From JBOHDX01 sp050700835 (lineage in GTDB: Bacteria; Actinomycetota; Actinomycetes; Propionibacteriales; Nocardioidaceae): a stretch of DNA of 57,653 nucleotides. This document shows, piece after piece, positions 26,300 to 34,038 of the stretch. How positions within the stretch are numbered: the stretch's first letter is position 1; every line of letters starts with the position of its first letter. The notes under the pieces are model-generated. The model was not told the origin of the DNA. It saw only the letters and a program-made list of their open reading frames with translations, and did not search any database. Where the stretch lies: assembly GCA_050700835.1 (NCBI GenBank), contig JBOHDX010000102.1, positions 1 to 57,653 on the forward strand, read 5' to 3'. The translations under genes were made by a program, and so were the position numbers.

Positions 26300-26327
26300 C
26301 AACTTGTAACGTTGCGCAATCATTGCG
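26300..26327. promoter_or_regulatory. Overlapping palindromes between SDR operon and MarR gene, likely MarR operator
   Basis: Two inverted repeats abut in the divergent intergenic region: CAAC-N7-GTTG at 26300-26314, which contains AACGTT, and a perfect 13-bp palindrome CGCAATCATTGCG at 26315-26327. The location 33 bp before the SDR ATG and 20 bp before the MarR GTG, and the AT-rich centre, fit an autoregulated MarR operator that also controls the operon. Confidence 0.6.
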
Positions 26328-26346
26328 TCTCCCCCATCATCGAGGA

Positions 26347-26847
26347 GTGGCAGACACACGCGGCCCGCGTTCGGGGCGGGTGGCCGACAGCGCCGAGCTC
26401 GCGGCGCAGGTCGACCATGTGATGCGCACCACCCGGGTCCTGGTGGGGGTCATCGCCGCCTCGGTGGCTGGGATGAAGGAGCCGGTCACGATGACGCAGC
26501 TGCGCGTGCTGGCCATCGTCAGCGAGCGAGGGCCGATGAGCGTGACAGCCGTGGCGCAGCTCCTCGAGGTCCATGCGTCCAACGCCACGCGTACCTGCGA
26601 CAAGCTCGTCACTGCGGGACTGCTGAACCGGCGCGAGTCGGCGCAGGACCGGCGCCGGGTCGAGCTCACCGCAAGCCGCCGTGGCCGACGACTGGTGGAG
26701 ACGGTCATGTCTCGGCGCCGCAAGGCGCTGATGGCCATCCTGGACCGGATGGACAGCAAGGAGCGGGCGCAGACAACCGAGGCGTTCCGGGCGTTCGCGG
26801 ACACCGCGGGCGAGACGTCCGACGACGGGGCCTGGATCCCCCGCTGA
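26347..26847 (+). CDS. MarR family transcriptional regulator, divergent to the GMC/SDR operon
   Basis: A 166-residue MarR-type winged-helix regulator. The DNA-binding part runs VTMTQLRVLAIVSERGPMSVTAVAQLLEVHASNATRTCDKL, with the recognition helix at VHASNATRTCDKLV and the wing AQDRRRVELT; flanking helices form the dimer. A single Cys lies in the recognition helix (TRTCDK), which could tune binding but proves nothing. The GTG at 26347 is chosen as the first plausible start; there is no separated Shine-Dalgarno, so leaderless translation is possible, and GTG at 26380 is an alternative. It most likely controls the divergent SDR-GMC-TPP-GH15 operon and itself. Confidence 0.85.
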   Translation: MADTRGPRSGRVADSAELAAQVDHVMRTTRVLVGVIAASVAGMKEPVTMTQLRVLAIVSERGPMSVTAVAQLLEVHASNATRTCDKLVTAGLLNRRESAQDRRRVELTASRRGRRLVETVMSRRRKALMAILDRMDSKERAQTTEAFRAFADTAGETSDDGAWIPR

Positions 26848-26895
26848 CCAACCGTTCTCCCCAACCCCGGAATCGCGGCGCCAGGCGGGCGGAGG

Positions 26896-27690
26896 TCAGA
26901 GCACCTTGGACAGGAACTGCTTGGTCCGCTCGTGCTGCGGGTCGGCGACCATCTCGCGTGGACTGCCCTTCTCCACGATCACGCCGCCGTCCATGAACAG
27001 CAGGACGTCCCCCACCTCGCGTGCGAAGCCGATCTCGTGCGTCACGACGACCATCGTCATGCCGTCTCGGGCGAGCTCCTTCATCACGTCGAGCACCTCA
27101 CCAACCAGCTCGGGGTCGAGCGCGGAGGTGGGCTCGTCGAACAGCATCAGCTTCGGCTGCATGGCCAGGGCGCGAGCGATGGCGACGCGCTGCTGCTGGC
27201 CGCCGGATAGCTGCGCCGGGTGGTTGCCAGCCTTGTCGGACAGACCCACTCGCTCCAGCAGCTGCAGCGCCCGCGCGCGTACGGGCTCCTTCCGCTCCTT
27301 CTTGACGGAGCAGGGGCCGACCATGATGTTCTCCAGCACCGTCATGTGCGGGAACAGGTTGAACCGCTGGAACACCATGCCGATCTCGGCACGCTTGCGG
27401 GCGACCTCGTCCTCCTTCAGCTCCTGCAGCCGGTTGCCCTTCTGCCGGTAGCCGACCAGCTCACCGTCGACCGACAACCGGCCGGCATCGATCTTCTCGA
27501 GGTGGTTGATGCAGCGCAGGAAGGTCGACTTGCCCGAACCGGATGGTCCGATGATCACCACGACCTCGCGAGGCTCGACCTCGAGGTTGATCCCCTTGAG
27601 CACCTCGAGCCGGCCGTAGTGCTTGTGCACCCCCTCCGCGGTGACCATCGCATGCTGCGTCGCGGACGAGACTCCTTCAGGGACCGTCAT
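26896..27690 (-). CDS. Polar amino acid ABC transporter ATP-binding protein
   Basis: A 264-residue ATPase of the GlnQ/ArtP type that powers amino acid uptake. Walker A is IIGPSGSGKST, the Q loop FQRFNLFPHMTV, the signature LSGGQQQRVAIARAL, Walker B LMLFDEPTSALDPEL and the switch His in VVTHE. FNLFPHMTVLENI is diagnostic for polar amino acid importers. The ATG overlaps the permease stop (ATGA at 27687-27690). A few extra residues (YRQKGNRLQELKEDE) extend the loop after Walker A, as in cystine or glutamate-type systems. It forms one importer with the two upstream genes. Confidence 0.93.
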   Translation of the reverse strand: MTVPEGVSSATQHAMVTAEGVHKHYGRLEVLKGINLEVEPREVVVIIGPSGSGKSTFLRCINHLEKIDAGRLSVDGELVGYRQKGNRLQELKEDEVARKRAEIGMVFQRFNLFPHMTVLENIMVGPCSVKKERKEPVRARALQLLERVGLSDKAGNHPAQLSGGQQQRVAIARALAMQPKLMLFDEPTSALDPELVGEVLDVMKELARDGMTMVVVTHEIGFAREVGDVLLFMDGGVIVEKGSPREMVADPQHERTKQFLSKVL

Positions 27691-28673
27691 CGGTGCTCCC
27701 CTCCGAGCGAGGCAGGATCCGGAGTCGGCGCGTGGAAGGTCGTGAGGTTGCGCCGGAACAAGGCCCGCATCCGTTGCAACGGCGTCGGAGGCAGCTCGCG
27801 GCTGGATCCGCGCCCGAAGTGCCGCTCCACGTAGAACTGGCCGACGGTGAGGATCGACGTGACCACGATGTACCAGATGCTGGCGACGACGTAGCTGGGA
27901 ATGATCTGGTACGTCGCGGCACCGATCTGCCCAGCCTCGAACAACAGCTCCGGGAACGAGATCACACTGACCAGCGAGGTCGTCTTCAGCATCGAGATGG
28001 TCTCGTTGCCGGTCGGCGGGATGATCACCCGCATCGCCTGCGGCAGCACGATCTTGCGGATCGTCTGCATCCGGCTCATGCCGATCGATTGGGCCGCCTC
28101 GGTCTGTCCCTCGTCGACCGAGAGGAAACCGGCACGCACGATCTCCGACATGTAGGCACCCTCGTTCAGCCCCAGGGCGAGGATGCCGGCGGTGAAGACG
28201 GAGATCAGGCTGTTCGCGCTGACGTGGAAGAGCACGATCCCGGTGAAGGGGAGTGAGACCGGGGTGTTCTGACCGATCAGTCCCGAGATGTTGAACCAGA
28301 ACAGGATCTGGACCAGCACGGGTGTGCCCCGGAAGAACCAGATGTAGACCCAGGCGGCACCGGACACCACCGGTGCCGTCGACATCCGCATCACCGCGAG
28401 GATGATGCCGAGCACGATGCCGATGGCCATCGAGATGAGAGTCAGCAGCAGCGTCCAGCCGAGCCCCTTCAGGATCGCGTTCGCGGTGAGGTACTTGCCG
28501 ACGAAGCTCCAGTTGAAGTTGGGGTTCGTCCAGACGTAGTGGATCAGCCCGGCGGCGAGGTACAAGACGATGACCGTCGCCACCCACCGGCCAGGATGGC
28601 GCGCCGGGATCGCCCGGATCTGGTCCGGGGCGGCCGTGGCTTCCGGTCCCCCGCCGGCGTCTCCGGCGCTCAT
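27687..28673 (-). CDS. Amino acid ABC transporter permease
   Basis: A 328-residue membrane component of a His/Glu/Gln-type ABC importer. Hydrophobic segments start at VATVIVLYLAAGLIHYVW; the domain opens with ILKGLGWTLLLTLISMAIGIVLG and contains the signature WVYIWFFRGTPVLVQILFWF and the EAA coupling loop EAAQSIGMSRMQTIRKIVLPQAMR, which binds the ATPase. An N-terminal extension of about 60 residues with an extra segment is typical of one subgroup. The ATG follows GGGAGGG by five bases. Only one permease gene is present, so the channel is probably a homodimer. Confidence 0.92.
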   Translation of the reverse strand: MSAGDAGGGPEATAAPDQIRAIPARHPGRWVATVIVLYLAAGLIHYVWTNPNFNWSFVGKYLTANAILKGLGWTLLLTLISMAIGIVLGIILAVMRMSTAPVVSGAAWVYIWFFRGTPVLVQILFWFNISGLIGQNTPVSLPFTGIVLFHVSANSLISVFTAGILALGLNEGAYMSEIVRAGFLSVDEGQTEAAQSIGMSRMQTIRKIVLPQAMRVIIPPTGNETISMLKTTSLVSVISFPELLFEAGQIGAATYQIIPSYVVASIWYIVVTSILTVGQFYVERHFGRGSSRELPPTPLQRMRALFRRNLTTFHAPTPDPASLGGEHR

Positions 28674-28689
28674 GCGGTCCCTCCCGGAG

Positions 28690-29616
28690 CTAGCTGGTGG
28701 CGCCGTTGATCACAGGGTTGGTGATCGCCCCCGCCTCGACGCCCCACTTGTCGAGGATCTTCTTGTACGTCCCGTCGCTGATCAGCTTCTTCAACGCGTC
28801 CAGAATCGGCTTGGACATCGGCGCCTGTCCTGAAGCGGTACCCGACGGACGCGGGATCGCGATGCCGTAGGGCGCGGTGCCGTAGGTCGGACCAACGATC
28901 TTGAACTTCCCGCTCGACTGCTTGACGGCGTAGGCGGCCACCGGCGAGTCGGCCATCACGACCTGGACCCGGCCGGAGGACAGGGCCAGGTTGGCGCCCG
29001 TCTGGTTCGGGAAGATCGAGACGCTCACGCCCTTCTTGCCCGTGGCCGTGCACTTCTTGCCCTGGGCAGTGGCGTCGTCCTTCTGCGTGGTCCCGCTCTC
29101 CACACCCACCGTCAAGCCGCACAGGCTGCCCAGCCCGGTGATGCTCTGGCCACCGCTGGCTCCGGTGTAGAACGACGTACCTGCGGAGAAGTAGGTGACG
29201 AAGTCGACGGTCTTCTCGCGGGCCTTGGTGTCGGTGAACGACGACATGGAGAAGTCGTAGCGGCCTGCCGCCAGCCCCGGGATGATCGTGTCGAACCCGG
29301 CGGCGACGAACTTGACCTTGAGGCCCATCACGGCGCCGAGCGCGTCGCCCAGATCGACGTCCATGCCCTCGATCTGGTTGTTCGCCGGGTTGCTGAACTC
29401 GTTCGGCGGGTACGACGCATCCGTCGCCACGGTGAGCGTGCCCTTGGCGGCGATGGCGCTGGGGACCTCCGCCGCGACCGTGCTGTCCTTCTGCTCCGTG
29501 CTGCTGGGGGACCCGCCGCTGCTGCCGCCGCATCCGGCGGCGAGCATCGCCGTGGCCACGGCGGCCGTGAGCAGTGCTGCGGGCCGAACGCGCCTGCGCG
29601 TCATGGTGCCTGACAT
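28690..29616 (-). CDS. Amino acid ABC transporter substrate-binding lipoprotein
   Basis: A 308-residue family 3 solute-binding protein. The signal peptide ends in a lipobox (MLAAGC, Cys about 28). The first lobe begins LTVATDASYPPNEFSNPANNQIEGMDVDLGDALG, the standard SBP_bac_3 opening, and contains FDTIIPGLAAGRYDFSMSSFTDT; the second has LTVGVESGTTQKDDA. It ends with the typical LKKLISDGTYKKILDKWGV. It captures a polar amino acid outside the membrane and hands it to the permease. The ATG has GGGAGA upstream. The 246 bp before it, up to the P450 gene, hold the promoter region and an inverted-repeat element. Confidence 0.92.
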   Translation of the reverse strand: MSGTMTRRRVRPAALLTAAVATAMLAAGCGGSSGGSPSSTEQKDSTVAAEVPSAIAAKGTLTVATDASYPPNEFSNPANNQIEGMDVDLGDALGAVMGLKVKFVAAGFDTIIPGLAAGRYDFSMSSFTDTKAREKTVDFVTYFSAGTSFYTGASGGQSITGLGSLCGLTVGVESGTTQKDDATAQGKKCTATGKKGVSVSIFPNQTGANLALSSGRVQVVMADSPVAAYAVKQSSGKFKIVGPTYGTAPYGIAIPRPSGTASGQAPMSKPILDALKKLISDGTYKKILDKWGVEAGAITNPVINGATS

Positions 29617-29762
29617 CGTCTCTCCCTGTCGTCCGTTGTGCGCACCCTAGCGGCCGTTTCGGTGGCGAGGCTTGCGCATCGGCACACGTGTCCCCACCAA
29701 CTGCCCGGGGGCTCGCATCGGCTCCGGATGAATCAGTGCAACCCGGACGCGGCCCCCCTCTT

Positions 29763-29824
29763 CCGCAATTGCGGGAAAGTGACTCGATCTCGCGTCGAAG
29801 TCAGCCACTTTCCCGCAATTGCGG
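29763..29824. repeat. Long inverted repeat, copy 1 (terminator-like, downstream of the P450 gene)
   Basis: Perfect 19-bp arms: CCGCAATTGCGGGAAAGTG at 29763-29781 and its complement at 29806-29824, with a 24-bp loop. Each arm also contains the 12-bp palindrome CCGCAATTGCGG. It lies 38 bp after the P450 stop, where a terminator would be expected, but has no T tract. A second copy with the same core stands at 32075-32128. Confidence 0.8.
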
Positions 29825-29862
29825 TCGGAAGGCGCGGGGGGGGCGTGGGGCGGGGGCGGGCG

Positions 29863-31194
29863 TCACCGCGTCCAGTGGATCGGCAGCCGCTTGATGCCGC
29901 GCTGGAACGACGACTGGAGCAACGCAGGCTCGCCGGCCGACTCGATCCACGACGTACGCGCCAGGAGCGCGCTGAACAGGGCTCGCATCTGCGTCCGTGC
30001 CAGATGGGCGCCGAGACAGAAGTGCGGTCCGTGCCCGAACACGAGGTGGTCGCTTCTCCCCCGTCGGATGTCGAATGTGTCCGGCCGGTCGAACACCGAC
30101 TCGTCGCGGTTGGCCGAGATGAAGCTGACCACGACCTTGTCCCCGGCCCGGACCGCAGTGGCTCCGATGTCCGCATCCGAGGTGGCGGTGCGGCGAAACA
30201 CCATCACCGGTGTCCACCAGCGCAACATCTCCTCGACGGCGGCGCCGATCAACGACGGGTCAGACCGCAGTTCGCGCTGGGCAGCGGGATGGTGCAGCAG
30301 CGCGACCATCCCGCCAGGCAACCCGTTGCGCAAAGTCTCGTTGCCGGCCACCGCGAACAACCAGAACATGTTCTCGAACTCCTCGACACTGACCTGCCCA
30401 CCGTCGGTGTCCGCCTGCGCCATCAGAACGCTCATCACGTCGTCCCCTGGATCAGCGCGTTTGGCCTCGCCAAGCAGGTGCGCATAGGCGTACAGATCGG
30501 GCATGCCGTGGCGGCTGCGCGGGTCCGGCATCCGGCCGGTGTCGTCGGGAGCCGGGCGCAACTCGACCGCTCGTCGCGCCAGGTCGGTGCCGCCCGTCGG
30601 GTCGAACTCTGCACTGGTCGCATAGTCGGGATCCTGGAACCCGATCACCCGGTTCGACCAGTCGAACAACAGCCAGCGGTCCTGGCTGGGTACGCCGAGG
30701 ACGTCCGCCAGGGTGAGCAGCGGCATCTCCGCGGCTATGTCCGTGGCGAAGTCGACCTCGCCGCCGTTACCGACGAGGGCCTTCGTGACGATGTCACGGG
30801 CGTGCTCCTCGATCCGCTGCTCGAGGCCCGCCACCGCCCGCGCGGTGAAGGATCGCTGCAACAACCGCCGCAGCCGCGAGTGCTCCGGCGGGTCCATGTT
30901 GAGCATCATCCGGCGCACGTACGCCAGGTCCTCCGGTGTGGCCGGGTCACGCACCTGGGTCGCCCCGGCGTACGACGAGAACAGCATGGGCTGCTTGAGG
31001 ACGGACTCGACGTCCTTGTGCCGCAGGACGAGCCAGTACCCCGGGCCGGCGGGAGTCGATGTGCTGCCGGGCTCGTCGACCCGGACGACCCGGTGGTGGC
31101 GCCGCAGCCGAGCCAGCAGCTCGAACGGCACGCCGTGGGTGAAGGTGCGCGCATCACCGAGCCGTTGGATCTCCTGCTGGTCCGGTGCCGGCAC
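29863..31194 (-). CDS. Cytochrome P450
   Basis: A 443-residue soluble bacterial P450. The heme loop FGHGPHFCLG gives the iron ligand Cys393, the I-helix oxygen-activation motif is AGNET and the K-helix ExxR is EEMLR. MLNMDPPEHSRLRRLLQRSF is the usual C-helix region. AGNETLRNG resembles steroid- or fatty-acid-oxidising CYP families (CYP125/142/123 kind), but this does not fix a substrate. The start is a GTG at 31194, five bases after the hydrolase stop, without a clear ribosome site, so translation may be coupled. No ferredoxin or reductase gene is nearby. The gene is downstream of the hydrolase in a two-gene unit. Confidence 0.9.
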   Translation of the reverse strand: MPAPDQQEIQRLGDARTFTHGVPFELLARLRRHHRVVRVDEPGSTSTPAGPGYWLVLRHKDVESVLKQPMLFSSYAGATQVRDPATPEDLAYVRRMMLNMDPPEHSRLRRLLQRSFTARAVAGLEQRIEEHARDIVTKALVGNGGEVDFATDIAAEMPLLTLADVLGVPSQDRWLLFDWSNRVIGFQDPDYATSAEFDPTGGTDLARRAVELRPAPDDTGRMPDPRSRHGMPDLYAYAHLLGEAKRADPGDDVMSVLMAQADTDGGQVSVEEFENMFWLFAVAGNETLRNGLPGGMVALLHHPAAQRELRSDPSLIGAAVEEMLRWWTPVMVFRRTATSDADIGATAVRAGDKVVVSFISANRDESVFDRPDTFDIRRGRSDHLVFGHGPHFCLGAHLARTQMRALFSALLARTSWIESAGEPALLQSSFQRGIKRLPIHWTR

Positions 31195-31199
31195 GTGAG

Positions 31200-31958
31200 T
31201 CAGTGCTGAGCGAGGAAGGACTCGACCGTGGTGGCCAACGCCACCGGCGTCTCGAACATCGGATAGTGGCCGGCCTCCGGAAGGGTGACCAGGGTGGCGT
31301 TCGGGTACCACTGCATCCAGGTCTGCTCCATCACCTGCGTGGACAACGCCGGGTCGGCCGCACCGGCGATGACCAGCAACGGCACGTCCGGACGATCGAG
31401 ACGGCCGGAGAAGTCGTCGTTGACCCACGAGTAGACGTAGCCCGCGAACGCGTCCCGGTCCGATGTGGCCAGCGACTGGTCGACCATTCGAGCCAGCCAG
31501 GCGTCCGAATGCCGGTTGCCGGTGGTCAAGTCGATGATCGCCCGCCGGCGTACCGGGTCGTCCGCCGCACCGAAGAAGAGCCCGTGGGTGTCGTCGTCCA
31601 TCGGCACCGTCGCCGGCGGTACCGGGTTCACGCCGACGACCGACCGCACGCGGTGCGGGACCAGCAGCTGGGTGTACGCCGCGGCCTTGCCGCCCATCGA
31701 GTGGCCGAGAAGGCTGAACGTCTCGACGCCGCGCGCGTCGGCCAGCGCGACCGTGTCTTCGGCCACCTCCGCCATCGTGTGGTCCCCGGCCTCGTCCTTG
31801 CGCGCGCCGTACCCGCGGATGTCGGGGAACAGGTACGTGAACGTGCCCACGTCGACCACCTGCGGCAACAGGCCCCACCCCTGCGCCGAGCCGAACCAGC
31901 CCGGTAGGCAGATCACGGTGTGGTCGCCGGTTCCGATCGTGGTCACATCTGACGTCAT
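31200..31958 (-). CDS. Alpha/beta hydrolase, partner of the P450
   Basis: A 252-residue alpha/beta-hydrolase. The oxyanion region is CLPGWFGSAQGWG, the nucleophile elbow GHSMGG has the catalytic Ser, and the acid and base are likely in VIAGAADPAL and PEAGHYPMFE. The ATG at 31958 has GGAGG 11 bases upstream; a longer frame exists but would read through the inverted repeat at 32075. The gene precedes the P450 by five bases, so the two are co-transcribed. Together they could hydroxylate and then hydrolyse, or open, one small molecule. Confidence 0.88.
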   Translation of the reverse strand: MTSDVTTIGTGDHTVICLPGWFGSAQGWGLLPQVVDVGTFTYLFPDIRGYGARKDEAGDHTMAEVAEDTVALADARGVETFSLLGHSMGGKAAAYTQLLVPHRVRSVVGVNPVPPATVPMDDDTHGLFFGAADDPVRRRAIIDLTTGNRHSDAWLARMVDQSLATSDRDAFAGYVYSWVNDDFSGRLDRPDVPLLVIAGAADPALSTQVMEQTWMQWYPNATLVTLPEAGHYPMFETPVALATTVESFLAQH

Positions 31959-32074
31959 GGGCTTTGGCACCTCCGTGTGCGGTGACAGCGTCGGAGTCAT
32001 CGTGCCACCACGGGCCGTGCCGATCCCCGCCGATCCCCGCCGCACCCGCGCCGCACCCTCGCCGATCCCCGCCG

Positions 32075-32128
32075 ATTGCGGGAAAGTGGCTCGCTCGCGG
32101 GCCGGATCCGAGCCACTTTCCGCAATTG
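32075..32128. repeat. Long inverted repeat, copy 2 (terminator-like, downstream of recD)
   Basis: Arms GATTGCGGGAAAGTGGCTCG (32074-32093) and the complement of CAATTGCGGAAAGTGGCTCG (32109-32128) pair over about 19 bases with one extra G, around a 15-bp loop. The core TTGCGGGAAAGTG is shared with the repeat at 29763-29824. It lies 24 bp after the recD stop and about 117 bp before the hydrolase start. Confidence 0.8.
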
Positions 32129-32151
32129 AGAGGGACGGGGCCGCCCGGGCG

Positions 32152-34038
32152 TCAGCGGCGCCGCAGGCCGCTCGCCCGGGCGATCGGGCGCCCGACGGCT
32201 GCGCGCACCGACTCCTCGCTGCCGAGGACGCGTACGTGCTTCTTAGCCCGTGTGATCGCGGTGTAGAACAGCTCACGCGACAGCAGGGGGGAGTCACTGG
32301 GAGGCAGCACCAAAGAGACTCGGTCGAACTGACTGCCCTGCGCGCGGTGCACCGTCATGGCGTGCACGGTCTGAACGGACGCCAACCGGCCGGGGCTGAG
32401 CAGCAGCGGTTCCTCGCCGCGCTTGAACGCAGCGACGGGTCCGCGTGGTCCGCCGTCGACCACCACACCGGTGTCGCCGTTGAAGATCCGCAGGTCGTAG
32501 TCGTTCTCGGTGACCAGCACCGGCCGGCCGAGGTACCACTCCCCCACCTCGACCTCACCCGACTCGGCGATCCAGCGCTCGACAGTGGCGGCCCACCAGG
32601 CAACGCCGTAGGGTCCTCGCCGGTGCGCGCACAGCAGCCGGTGACTCTCCAGAAGCGACAGTGCGCGGACCACCTCACCGGCGCGCGCGGCCGCGGTCAG
32701 CTCCGACGCCGCGGACACCACGTCCTCACGCAGCGACTCGGTCGCGAACGCGTCCCCGGCCGGCTCGACGAACGACACCTCCGAATCGGCTGACCGCAGG
32801 ATCTCGAGCACCGAGTCGGCGTCGTCGGACTGCACCGCCCGTGCCAGTGCGCCGATGGTCTCGCCGAAGCGGTGCGTCCTCGTCAGCCTGACGACTCCGT
32901 TGCGCAAGGCGTCACCGGCGGCCTCCCCCGGCTCCAGGTCGTCGCCGACCAGCTCGGTGAGCAATGACGGCACCGAGCTGTCGGCCGCGGCGGGCCGGGC
33001 CACGAGGTCGCCGAGGACTGCGCCGGCCTCCACCGACGCCAGCTGATCGGGGTCGCCGACGAAGACCAGCCGGGCCTCCAACCGGACCGCCTCGAGCAGC
33101 CGCGACATCAACGTCAACGACACCATCGACGTCTCGTCGACGACCACCACGTCGTAGGGGAGCCGGTTGTGCCGGTCGTGCCTGAACCGGGTACGGCTCT
33201 CCGGGCGGCGTCCCAGCAGCCGGTGGATCGTCGTGGCTTCCAGCGCGCCGATCGCGAGCCGTCCCTCGGACACCGAGTGCCGGACCGCCTCTTGGAGCCG
33301 CGCGGCGGCCTTCCCGGTCGGTGCCGCGAGGGCGATCCGGGGCGTTGGGCCCGGCTGGTCGTGCAGCAGCTCGAGCACCCGTGCGACCGCGGTGGTCTTG
33401 CCTGTCCCGGGGCCACCCGCGACGACCGAGACAGTACGCAGCGCGGTCATCGCCGCTGCCAGGCGCTGCCGGTCCAGCGCTGGTGCCGGGAACAGCCGAG
33501 CAAGCGAGGCCGACAACACGGCACCGTCTACCACCACGGGTCGTGCGGCCCGCTGGTCGAGCTCACGGCGTACCAGCTCCTCCTCGCGCCAGTAGCGGTC
33601 GAGGTAGAGCAGGCCCTCGACCAGCCGGAGCGGTCTCGATGGGTCGCCTGCCCTGCCGACCGCCACGAGCTCGCTGTGCGCGCACGCCTCGGTCCAGTCG
33701 GAGACCGGCGGCCAGTCGAGGTCTGCTCCGCCGTCCTCGGGCGCAGCAATCTCGCGTACGCGCGCAAGCTCGACACACACCGACCCGAAGCGCACCGCGC
33801 GCACCGCCATCGCGACCGCGAGGAGCACCGACTCGTCGGTCTCATCACCGAGCCGGGACAGGCGCTGCGCCACGTGCACGTCAGCGGCCGACAGCACACC
33901 GGCCTGGTTGAAGGCGCGCAGCTGACCGGTGGCGCCGAGGGCCAGGTCGGCGTCGAAGCCATCGGCCACGGGAGAATCGACAATGCGGTCGTCATCGCTA
34001 CCGAGATGTCGATTCCTCGGTGGGAGGGCCGCCGTCAT
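32152..34038 (-). CDS. recD: Exodeoxyribonuclease V subunit alpha (RecD)
   Basis: A 628-residue 5'-3' helicase subunit of RecBCD, which processes double-strand DNA ends. Walker A is VVAGGPGTGKTTAVAR (about 206-220), the DExx box is VVVDETSMV, and later SF1B motifs include LVFVGDPDQLASVEAG, AMTVHRAQGSQFDRV and ELFYTAITRAKKHV. The ATG overlaps the recB stop (ATGA at 34035-34038). Residues 8-22 (about RNRHLGSDDDRIVDS) are coded by an inverted repeat and look like an in-frame insertion near the N-terminus; a GTG downstream would avoid it but loses the overlap. It is the last gene of the recC-recB-recD operon. Confidence 0.93.
   Translation of the reverse strand: MTAALPPRNRHLGSDDDRIVDSPVADGFDADLALGATGQLRAFNQAGVLSAADVHVAQRLSRLGDETDESVLLAVAMAVRAVRFGSVCVELARVREIAAPEDGGADLDWPPVSDWTEACAHSELVAVGRAGDPSRPLRLVEGLLYLDRYWREEELVRRELDQRAARPVVVDGAVLSASLARLFPAPALDRQRLAAAMTALRTVSVVAGGPGTGKTTAVARVLELLHDQPGPTPRIALAAPTGKAAARLQEAVRHSVSEGRLAIGALEATTIHRLLGRRPESRTRFRHDRHNRLPYDVVVVDETSMVSLTLMSRLLEAVRLEARLVFVGDPDQLASVEAGAVLGDLVARPAAADSSVPSLLTELVGDDLEPGEAAGDALRNGVVRLTRTHRFGETIGALARAVQSDDADSVLEILRSADSEVSFVEPAGDAFATESLREDVVSAASELTAAARAGEVVRALSLLESHRLLCAHRRGPYGVAWWAATVERWIAESGEVEVGEWYLGRPVLVTENDYDLRIFNGDTGVVVDGGPRGPVAAFKRGEEPLLLSPGRLASVQTVHAMTVHRAQGSQFDRVSLVLPPSDSPLLSRELFYTAITRAKKHVRVLGSEESVRAAVGRPIARASGLRRR
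33974..34015. repeat. Inverted repeat inside the 5' end of recD
   Basis: Arms of 16 bases (33974-33989 and 34000-34015) pair with three mismatches; the outer nine bases, GAATCGACA and TGTCGATTC, are perfect. The same outer core forms the inverted repeat after the MFS gene (2768-2809), 31 kb away. It falls within the coding frame of recD and its length keeps the frame open. Confidence 0.6.
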
